This document shows positions 55,758-64,000 of a stretch of 64,000 nucleotides of DNA, piece after piece (position 1 is the first letter of the stretch; every line of letters begins with the position of its first letter). The translations under genes were made by a program, and so were the position numbers. The notes beneath the pieces are model-generated. The model did no database searches, had not been told where the DNA came from, and worked only from the letters and a program-made list of their open reading frames with translations. Source of the DNA: Hymenopellis radicata (taxonomy: Eukaryota; Basidiomycota; Agaricomycetes; Agaricales; Physalacriaceae); NCBI GenBank assembly GCA_015501595.1, contig JADNRX010000015.1, positions 248,001 through 312,000 of the forward strand, in the 5' to 3' direction.

Positions 55758-58543
55758 ATGGCGAACTCGAGAGCACACTTTACGCTTAGTCCCTCATGGC
55801 CCAATTACGCAGGCGTTATTGCAACGTTGCTAGCAGTGCTAGTTGGCTTTGGGAGGTATTTCTTGCTGGGTGCGCTTTCTGTTCGGCTTGCATGTCTTTC
55901 CGTTGAATTCTCATAGACTGGTGGGATCCGACACACTGCCAGGCTCTTCTGAATGGCGGCAGTTGGCTGGACGGCAATTTGAAAGGCTGGCAACCGAATG
56001 GTGCGCTCCGTTCATGCTAGGCCTACGCTCCGTTTATGATTTGCACTTAGGCTGCATGATCCACACCTACAAGCCGACGGACGTCGCTGCCTGCGCGGAT
56101 TCGCGCGAGTTTGTATTTATCGGTGATTCCGTAACGCGGACTCTATTCTTTGAATTCGCGCACATAATCGGGCCCAAGCTACCGCTCGCACCTCCCGATG
56201 ACAATCAGAAGCACGCGGACCATTCTCTACGCGCCGACTCTGGGATCACCGTCTCGTTCTACTGGGACCCCTTCCTCAATAGTACGCGGGTCAACGACCT
56301 CATTAACACCGACATATACGCCTCGCGTACCGTTCGCCGTCCTGCCATGCTCGTGCTCGGATCCGGTTTGTGGCATCTGCGCTACGCGGAGACTTCTGGC
56401 GGAATACCGTCCTGGGAAGCCAACATGGAACGCATCTTGGAGGTTCTTGCTCACGCCCCAATTAAGCCCGCCGACGAGGTGGTCGTGCTTCCGGTGGAAC
56501 AAGTCATTACCTCAAAGCTCTCGCATGACCGCGCAGAGACGATACGCCCGTCGTTTGTCGATGCTATGAATTCTGACCTTTTCCATCGCATCAATCCGTC
56601 GTTGGCCAATTACTTTAATATTCTGGGACGGACACCCCCTGCGATTCCTGTCTCGCTGCCGGTGGTCTTCAATGACATGGTAGATATACGCGAGACTGGA
56701 GATGGATTGCACTTTTCCTCTACGATTGTTAGACAGCAGGCCAACTTGCTGCTAAACCTCCGCTGCAACGATCACCTGCCCCAGCATTTTCCCTATGATA
56801 CAACGTGCTGTCGTTCATATCCGTGGCCTGGGATTATGCATTTCGTTGTCCTCGTGCTCACGATTTCATGGGGACCAATATCACTGCTGAGTTCTCAGCA
56901 TGCGGGTTCGTGTCTTCGGATTTGGCAGGGAAACTGGTTTCTGACCTTGCACAGGGCAACGTTTTCGCTATATACCGACTGTTAATGCGGAACATATACC
57001 ACGGCTAGTCATCAGCGGCTCCGTACTCGTCATCTACATGGCGGATCGCACAAATCTTTGGCTGAAGGAACACAAGTCTTTCAATCCTTGGACATTCGGT
57101 CTTCTTAACGTGCTGGCTCTGATTTTAGGATTCGCGACTGTCAAACGCTCAGATAAGGATTTGGGATTCTTGAATCGCGACCAGACGGATGAATGGAAAG
57201 GGTGGATGCAGAGTATGGCGTTCCTTCACTTTTATATTCACGCTTTCATACCCACCATAGTTGCCATCTTAATCTACCATTATCTGGGCGCGTCCAAAAT
57301 ATCGGGCATCTACAACCCGATCCGTGTTCTTGTCGCGGCTTACCTGTTTATGACCGGATATGGCCACGGTACGTATTATCTGAAGAAGGCGGATTTTGGG
57401 TTTCTTCGCGTCGCACAGGTAGGGAGAATTCATAGCGTCGCAAGGACGAGCTCTGATCTTGTCCACGTCTTAGATCATGGTCCGCCTGAACATGTTTACA
57501 CTCATACTGGCCTACACCATGGACACGGATTACATCTCGTACTACTTCGCTCCACTCGTTTCGATGTGGTTCCTCATCGTATATGCCACCATGGCCATCG
57601 CTCCCCAGTACAACGACCACATTCCATTCCTGCTCGGCAAACTCTTCCTGTCTGCAGCTGCCGTCACATGGTTCATGAAGACGGAATGGGTACTGCAGAG
57701 TGTGTTTGATGTGCTTCGACAAGTCTTCAGAATCGAATGGTCTGCTCGCGAATGGGCTTTTCGTGTCAACCTCGACCTGTGGATTGTGTATGTGGGCATC
57801 CTGGCGGCAGTTGCAGTGATCAAGACCCGCGAGCATCGTATAACGGAGCATCCGCAGTGGGCGCTCGGAGTCAAAGCTGCTGTTGGCGCGTCGTTTGTAG
57901 CGATGTTGTGGTACTTTGTATTCGAGCTCGCGCAGGAGTCCAAGTTCACGTACAATGTCTGGCATCCGTACCTGGCGATGGTCCCTGTCCTTGCCTTTGC
58001 TGTGCTCCGCAACGCCAGTGTCATACTGAGGTCGGCGTCTTCACGAGCGTTTGCATTCGTGGGGAAATGCTCGTTGGAGACGTTCGTCATCCAATATCAC
58101 TTTTGGTTGGCGGGGGATACGAAAGGGATATTGCTCGTTCTTCCTGGGACGCGCTGGAGACCAATCAATTTCGTCTTTACATCCTTCTTGTTCATCTTCG
58201 TGTCGCATTGGGTCGCCAAAGCCACGGGTGAACTCACAGTGTGGATCTGCAGCGACCCGCATAAGGCCACGATGCCGTTGCCAGCCACACAGGCATCTTT
58301 AGATACGCAGTCACGTATCAACGCGGGCAGGAGAGTATACCGCTGGTCGCTGTGAACGGTGCGAAACCGGAGGGCGGGCCGGACGCCCAGACGCCACAGC
58401 GCCGTCGGTGGCTTGATAGATTGGCGGAGGGTGCAGCACCTGAGAATGCGGCGTCGTTGCAGACTACATGGCAGCCTGGGCTGAAAGCAAAACTGGGCGG
58501 GATGCTTGGACTAATGTGGTTCTTGAACCTCACATGGACGTAG
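55758..58543 (+). CDS. CAS1-type O-acyltransferase
   Basis: Cas1 proteins are multi-helix Golgi enzymes that O-acetylate polysaccharides; Cas1 of Cryptococcus acts on capsule glucuronoxylomannan. The first helix ([19 protein letters not shown]) is followed by [36 protein letters not shown] and [19 protein letters not shown], whose GDS motif holds the catalytic serine. It then has [17 protein letters not shown] and [19 protein letters not shown], with the DGLHF histidine. The C-terminal part has many membrane helices ([38 protein letters not shown]). Phases fit with introns at about 55880, 56000, 56897 and 57420. A final frame break near 58330 is repaired by one G, and the tail then reads [17 protein letters not shown] to the last helix at [13 protein letters not shown]. 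Confidence 0.9.
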
Positions 58544-59538
58544 TAGATATGGACACTCGAGTATATTATACTGTATGAATACGAGGTTCACGGGCCTCGT
58601 TGATTATCTAATTGTTTCTTGTTTTCTGTGCCATGGCAGACATTCTTACGTATAGTTACTCCGATTCTTGTGTGGCGTTACTATTGCACATAACCAGACA
58701 ACCATGCAGCGCAAAACAAAATCGCGGCAATTCGTTCACTGAGTGTCACACCGAAGTGACACATCTCTTGACATTGGGTAACAAGTGGATGAATTCAACT
58801 CGCTATGTACTCTACTTACAGGGATCATTGTAAGTACTACGTAAGCACTGAGCTTTAATGGAATACACTGGAAGAGATCGTTAGAAAGGACGTTGACGAA
58901 ATTGAAAAGATGCGGAAGATGAATCATTTGGTTGAAGACATTGTTAAAATTTGGTTGTGTCGTCACCGAGTCGGACAATGGGTAATAATCATTTGGGAGG
59001 GCGAGGAGGGGATAGACATACATTGAGGAGGTAATCTGGGGAGAAGAGTCAGTATAAGGATTCAGAAAATGCGACACGATAGAATGTGATCAGTATTAGC
59101 ATGGAAGTTCGTCAACGCTCGTCCTTTAGACAAGTTCAGGGCTTGACTTCTATTTGTTCATCACTTCGACGTAGTTAGAGCTCGACTCACCATGTGCAAG
59201 TGCGCAGACCATCCTCCATATCTTGAGGTGAAGATGACTGAGAAAATGTCAGAAAGGTGTCAAAGACAGTGACGAGAGCTCAGAAATTTGGGTATATGAA
59301 TGACATTCATGAGCCCGTAGGCTTCGCAGTAGCGATTCGTATGTCTCGTCGTCGCTCGGGAAAACATGGGGCAGAAACTCACCTGAAAGTCGTGTACGAA
59401 GGATGCATGAAAAAAAAAATATGCTTCTTAATAGGCCGACTTGAGGGCCGGTGTCCAGTACCACGTGATCCGGACTTTACCCAAAGTGCTCATTGCGCAT
59501 CTTGGCCAGGACCGTCGTCGTCGTCAGCCACTACATCC
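58544..59538. other. Long intergenic stretch without a recognised gene
   Basis: Nearly 1 kb divides the CAS1 gene from STS1. Frames on both strands are short, rich in rare codons and without family motifs. An A-run of nine lies at about 59410. I see no tRNA cloverleaf, repeat array or transposon end. Confidence 0.5.
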
Positions 59539-60785
59539 ATGAACGTCCTCCACCACCCCATTGACTTCCTACCACGGCCAGTCACCCACTCACCGACACC
59601 GTTCGGATTTGGGTTTGGGCTCGGCCAGCCCGCCCCACCAGCCATGCTTTCTGGGTGGCCGTCGACCGTACCTCAGGCGTCTCCTTTTGCCCAAATAAAC
59701 ACTTCAGGACCCCAGCAGTCGCCATCTAGGGTACAGAAGCGCCGTCATGAGCCGGACGAGTCGCAGGCAGACGAGGCAATGGACCGTAGTCCTACCCCAG
59801 ATCGTCCTAAACGTGCTCCTCCAAAGAGGCTCAGGCAACACGAGCCTCCCAAAGTCCCGGATACATCCAAGGAGAACAAGGCGCCGCCTTCAGAAGACAA
59901 TGATGTCGATATTGGCGTATTACTCGGTGAGTCGGCCTCGTTTTGTCCTCACGCGTGGGCGCAAACCTGATTAACCTGTTTGCAGCCAGTCTCCCTACAC
60001 AATCCCTTCTTCCACTCCTCTCGTCCCTCATTACCGCTCAGCCATCGTTGAAGACCGCCATCCTCCCTTTGATTCCTCGACCGACAATACAGATTGCCCT
60101 CCAAGCGATTGCCGAGTCTGCCAAGAAGCTACGAGATGCATATCCGTATTCGCACTCGATGCAGCCAGCATCGTCGTCCTCTATAGGCTTTGGTTTCGGT
60201 TCTGCCTCTAGAGTTAGCGCGTTTGGTCAAAGCAATAGCTTTGGCAAATCGGGCTTTTCAGATAACCAGTCCAATAGCACGAATGCGGGCATGCGAGACG
60301 AGTATGTCGTGTCCCGTATTCGACCCCACATCACGGAATTTGTATCTGCAGTCACGTCTTACCTCCCCTACTTTTCCTTTGTGCCCTCCGTGGAGTCCTC
60401 GAATGTTGCTGGGCAACAGTCAACTACACTCCGTGGTCTGCACCGCGGAAAGTCAAATCCGACAGAGACGTTCGCCCTTCTCGAGGCAGTTACATCGCAC
60501 CTCTTGAACCAACCTCCTTTGGCAGTCTCGTCACTGGCGCTTCAGCTTCTTCCGCGTCTGCTCGAGGAGTGGAAAGCTTGGGTAACGAAAGTGGATACAG
60601 TTGTCAATCAAGAAGGAGGTATGTTTGGCAGCGAGACAGCGTCTGGTTGGGTGCGAAGCATGGACCAGTTTGCCGAGTGCAAGGATGCTCAGTGTGCTTC
60701 CGCCATGCGTTCAGTTAGAGACGTATGGGTAAGGAAGGTTGGTTGGCTGGTGGGTAGATCCGTACAGCACCAAATGGACTTGTAG
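59539..60785 (+). CDS. STS1: Nuclear proteasome tether STS1 / Cut8
   Basis: STS1/Cut8 anchors proteasomes at the nuclear envelope through karyopherin-based import. Exon 1 starts MNVLHHPIDFLPRPVT and has a proline-rich section with a basic cluster (DRPKRAPPKRLRQHEPPK), a likely nuclear signal. After one intron (about 59927-59985) come SLPTQSLLPLLSSLITAQPS, LIPRPTIQIALQAIAESAKK and LRDAYPYS, the Cut8 core. Then follow RIRPHITEFVSAVTSYLPYF, LLEAVTSHLLNQPP, ALQLLPRLLEEWKAWVTKVD and VNQEGGMFGSETASGWVRSM. GGMFG and the W-rich end are typical. The protein itself is usually short-lived in yeast. Confidence 0.93.
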
Positions 60786-61265
60786 AAAGATACTTACTGG
60801 CATTGTATCGAACGTACATTTCCGAGTCGGTGACTATACAGTTTATGATCATTCCTCGGATTTTACGCACCCGTACATACTTTTCTTGCATACATCACAG
60901 TCCACACTATCAGCATTACTGACGGTATTCATGTTCGAGGCATCAAATCACGATCTTTTCTTTCACGCCGCTTAGCAGCTTAGCTTGAATTTTGCCGACA
61001 AGAGATGAGGCATATCGCCAAGAATACTTTGAATTTAGAACCCGTAAATTGCAACAATCATGCATGCGTATTGTTCGTATTGTTCAAGCTGTCTGATTTT
61101 GCATGCGCAATGCGAATTCGTGAAATGTTCGTCGCGGGAATTGAACTTGGGAAAAGTGGCAACAGAGGAGCGTGACGCACTTGTTGTTGCGCATTAGGCA
61201 AGAGCTTCGGAAAAAAGACTGGTCGCGTCGCTGGAGGCAACATTCTAGCATTGGAGATCCCATGC
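60786..61265. other. Intergenic stretch without a recognised gene
   Basis: About 480 bases including the STS1 3' end and the promoter of the next gene. An imperfect repeat of TATTGTTC occurs at 61070-61085. No gene is seen. Confidence 0.45.
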
Positions 61266-62923
61266 ATGCACTGCGCGGCATGGAGAAGTCGTCAGACGTT
61301 ATGTTGTCCAGCGACCAGCCCCGGCTTTTCTCCTTTCGCGCAGGCCTTGCAGCTGGCTGCCGGACGAGCATGGGCGCGTCACTCTTCCTCAAATGCCCGA
61401 CCTCCAACCAAACCCCCAGTCAAGGCGGGTCTTTCCAAACGGGCAACCAGACAGTCGTATGTTCCTATTCTCTGTCCGCTGGGCTTCATTTTCATTGGTA
61501 TTTGTGCAGTTTTACACGTCATGACACTGTCGCGACTCTCTCTCCTCCACCTTCGTCTCGGACACAATCTGCCCATGTACAGAAACCACTGGTATTCAAT
61601 GGCTATCCGTCTCCTGCGCGCTTCGTGCTTCCCAACCGCCCGGATGACCGTGGTGTTCGAGTGTCCGGCGTTGAACCCTTCCTGTCTCCGGAGCGACTGA
61701 GCGACCATGATTTCGTTTTCGACGACCGTGACAGCCCGTGGGGCGACGATAGAGTCGACGTGGATGCTCCCGTAGCTTCTATGGCCGTGTCCGTTGACCC
61801 TCTGGAAGCCTCTCATCTTCCCCAAGCAACAACCCGCAAAATCCTATACGACAACCTCCAACTCATTTGGAGTCAGCGTTCGCGGCCCGCCCTCACCCAA
61901 ATGATCTACTACCACCTTATGCACCACTCTTGTCGCTCTACGCGTAGTTATAATTTCCTCCTCTCCCTAGCTCTCCGGTACAATGCCTTTGCCTTGGCCG
62001 AACTATTATTCCGCGACATGAAGAAGGATAGACTCGAGGAGAATTCCGACACCAAGACGCTACGAATACGCTGGCTTGTCGCAACTGGGTATCAAGACCA
62101 GGCGTGGCGAGAGATGTTAGGTGCAGCCCAGGACGATGTTGTACGCATCGATCACTGGATCGAGCTCTTCTGTCCACCCAAACGCATGGATAATCCACTG
62201 CCAATCACTCCGATTACCCCGACTCAATTCCTTGCGCTATTTCGAGCGCGGTCACGCTTGATACGGTCCAGTGCTCCGGTGCGCCTAATCATCGCTGTCC
62301 TCAAAGCTGCACTTCACATCGGGCGTCGCGCGTTTGCATTCAATACCGCAATGGCATATCTGAGTGCGCTCCCTGAGCACTTGGATGCGCCGGACGCGAT
62401 GCGATATATGGATGTGGTTCATTTATTTGTGATGCACGGCTCCCTGCGCTCCGGCGTGTCCAAATTCTACGAGTACCGCCAGATCCTTCTGTCCTTCTTG
62501 GCTCTACACCCCGCCTTGGAGCCCAACCCCAGAACCCTCTGCTTCCTTTTTTCGCACCTCCGGCGATGTAGGAACTCAGGGACCATAGCTCTTCAGACGC
62601 TCAATATGTTCAAATTGCGATGGGGTCCTCAGGTGGAAAGCAGGGACGTCAGGCGCCTCGTCGTCGATCTGACTGTCAAGGAAATGAAGCATCTCAAGAT
62701 TGCGGAACGCTTGGCCCATGATGCATACCTTCCGCGGAGCCTAAAACATCCGACCCAGAAGCCACCCGCATCGCGGTCTGATAGATCTCTCTATCCTCGT
62801 AGAGGAACGAAGAATGTCAAATGGGTTCAATCCCAGACGCGTCTCGCCCGTGCGTTGCATCGGCGAGAACAGACGCGCCTTTCTCTCCGCGTGAAGCGCA
62901 CACGACCGAGTCAAACCGTATGA
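61266..62923 (+). CDS. Unknown, probably mitochondrial helical-repeat protein
   Basis: The first ATG in frame is at 61266 (MHCAAWRSRQTLCCPATSPG). The leader is Arg/Ser-rich and lacks acidic residues up to ARHSSSNARPPTKPPVKAG, fitting a mitochondrial presequence. An intron (about 61458-61511) joins KRATRQS to FTRHDTVATLSP. The body is helical and resembles PPR-like repeats in spacing (SYNFLLSLALRYNAFALAEL, LRIRWLVATGYQDQAWREML, FNTAMAYLSALPEHL), but I cannot assign a domain firmly. The C-terminus is strongly basic (VKWVQSQTRLARALHRREQT), which suggests RNA binding. Mitochondrial RNA processing or translation would be the first guess. The function is unknown. Confidence 0.7.
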
Positions 62924-63079
62924 TGGGACAGAATAGAAATACGCGGTGACACGCTGACGTGTTTTCTGCGATAGACATGGGCTTTCAGTGATTGAGATCG
63001 CCTCCGTATAGATTACCTCGGTGCTTCATGTATTGTCAAAGGAGATAGCGGTCAGCTAGCGGGTACGGGAGCTGAAGCG
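62924..63079. other. 3' flanking sequence
   Basis: A short stretch between the mitochondrial protein and the minus-strand remnant. Nothing else is seen. Confidence 0.4.
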
Positions 63080-63460
63080 CTAAAGTCGATGGCGGTGTAC
63101 ATTGTATGAGATTTCACCGGTGAATGGGTCGGATCTGAGCTTGAGGATTAGAACAGTCTTGACAATAGGTTTGACGCCGTTATCGGTGGTGGAAGAAGGG
63201 AGCCGACAGTGCGAGTAGGCTGAATTATGTTGCGTGAGAGTGTAGGACACTGTTTGATTGCATGGTAAAACGGACCACCGTTCAAAATCCCTCAGCGGGA
63301 GCGAAACTCATGTCTTCAAACTTGACTCAAGCTCGGCGAACGTATAGATCCCCTTCCCAAATCGGTGCGGCGATTCAGATGAATGCCTTATTCGACGAGC
63401 GGCGTTCATAAACGTACTTCAAGTTTGCGAGTGGCTGAAGAAGTTTTTTTTTGTCGGATA
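63080..63460 (-). pseudogene. Damaged coding remnant or badly sequenced gene
   Basis: On the minus strand a frame of 75 codons without stop ends at 63080: RDFERWSVLPCNQTVSYTL, then KPIVKTVLILKLRSDPFTGE and ISYNVHRHRL. Directly upstream, in the same frame but after one stop, is GKGIYTFAELESSLKT. A third piece in another frame reads PLANLKYVYERRSSNKAF. Together they look like one protein with an SnoaL/NTF2-like flavour, but I cannot name a family. No simple splice joins them, so either bases are missing here as elsewhere in the window or it is a pseudogene. Confidence 0.42.
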
Positions 63461-64000
63461 TAATCACGTGATGAGTTTTTCCGCGATCGTGAGTTGAAAC
63501 AAGTTGCCTTTAACCTTCAACTACGTTTTTGAGCTGCTTCCGATTCAGACCACCGGACGATAAGCGTCCTTTGACGCACGACACCCCATCTTTCCCGTCA
63601 CCTGTAGCTCCAAGGTCCAACACAATTTTTGCAGCAGAAGGTGTCAGTCCTTTAGTCAACGTTCAGGACGGTGTCACGCGTATGCACCATATTCTGCTAT
63701 ATTCAACAGTGCTAGTATAGGCCGATAACTCGGAAGGAAGCCTTCGAGGGGAAGGGCGTAGGGGGATCGCCTGATCGACATCCAAGGTGGCCGGCGGACA
63801 CCCCCAGCCGAGCTGACCATTTATGTTGCTTTCGATGTTGACAAGACAGAAATCGAAGTCCGTCACGTCTGTGCGAAGACGGTGGTGTGTACATTTGCGT
63901 ACATTCTTCCGAGCCCGTTCCTTTCGTGATTTCGCGAGCCCGATAGACGCTGGGCTGGTGTGAACCGTTGTTTTTGGCACAGGCCGCTCTCTAAATGTCA
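63461..64000. other. Right end of the window, no gene recognised
   Basis: Short frames (for example 63663-63980 minus) show no motif or splice support. A T-run of nine lies at 63444-63452. Confidence 0.4.

Noticed and set aside
58544..59538. Possible transposon remnant in the 1-kb gap
   Set aside because: No terminal repeats, target-site duplication or transposase motif was seen.

Overview
This is a protein-coding window from a nuclear fungal genome, most likely an agaricomycete basidiomycete. Genes are dense and lie on both strands. Most are cut by several introns of about 45-65 nt with GT-AG borders, and the proteins (septin, MTR10, RAD51, SIZ-type SUMO ligase, STS1/Cut8, CAS1, rhomboid, BCK1-like kinase, an IQ-motif family known from mushrooms) are those of a filamentous basidiomycete. 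I see no bacterial operon structure, CRISPR array, ribosomal or transfer RNA gene, or intact transposon. The exact species cannot be told from the sequence.

Layout, left to right. 1-9835: the 3' part of an ESF1 rRNA-processing gene, NudC (minus), a SIZ/PIAS SUMO E3 ligase, the mitochondrial ADP/ATP carrier and the mitochondrial helicase IRC3. 9338-13190: a tandem duplication of the border between the convergent IRC3 gene and an EED-like WD40 gene. It leaves one broken copy of each gene between the two complete ones. 13901-21048: a complex I NDUFA11-type subunit, a BRCT plus Rap1-type Myb protein, ribosomal protein S16, mitochondrial ribosomal protein L4 and phosphoglycerate dehydrogenase. 21297-29307: two related F-box proteins flank an RTA1-type membrane protein, a MIS12 kinetochore subunit, an Alba-domain protein and RAD51. 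29879-39305: the MTR10 import receptor, a CDC3-type septin, an unknown serine-rich protein, a nitrilase and GID8. 39733-49484: a BCK1-like MAPKKK, an IQ-motif protein, a CZIB/DUF866 zinc protein, mitochondrial mS35 and RRP15. 49992-62923: an ankyrin-DIL protein, a rhomboid protease, a CAS1 acyltransferase, STS1 and a mitochondrial helical protein. The right end holds a damaged coding remnant.

There is no single pathway cluster. Several genes share themes: ribosome production (ESF1, RRP15, RPS16, two mitoribosomal proteins), mitochondria (AAC, IRC3, NDUFA11-like), nuclear import and turnover (MTR10, STS1, GID8), and chromosome maintenance (RAD51, MIS12, Rap1-like, EED-like, SIZ). The most unusual features are the convergent-gene tandem duplication and a repeated pattern of one-base frame breaks. 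Most of those breaks are explained by a single G missing from a G run, which points to consensus sequence errors rather than many dying genes.
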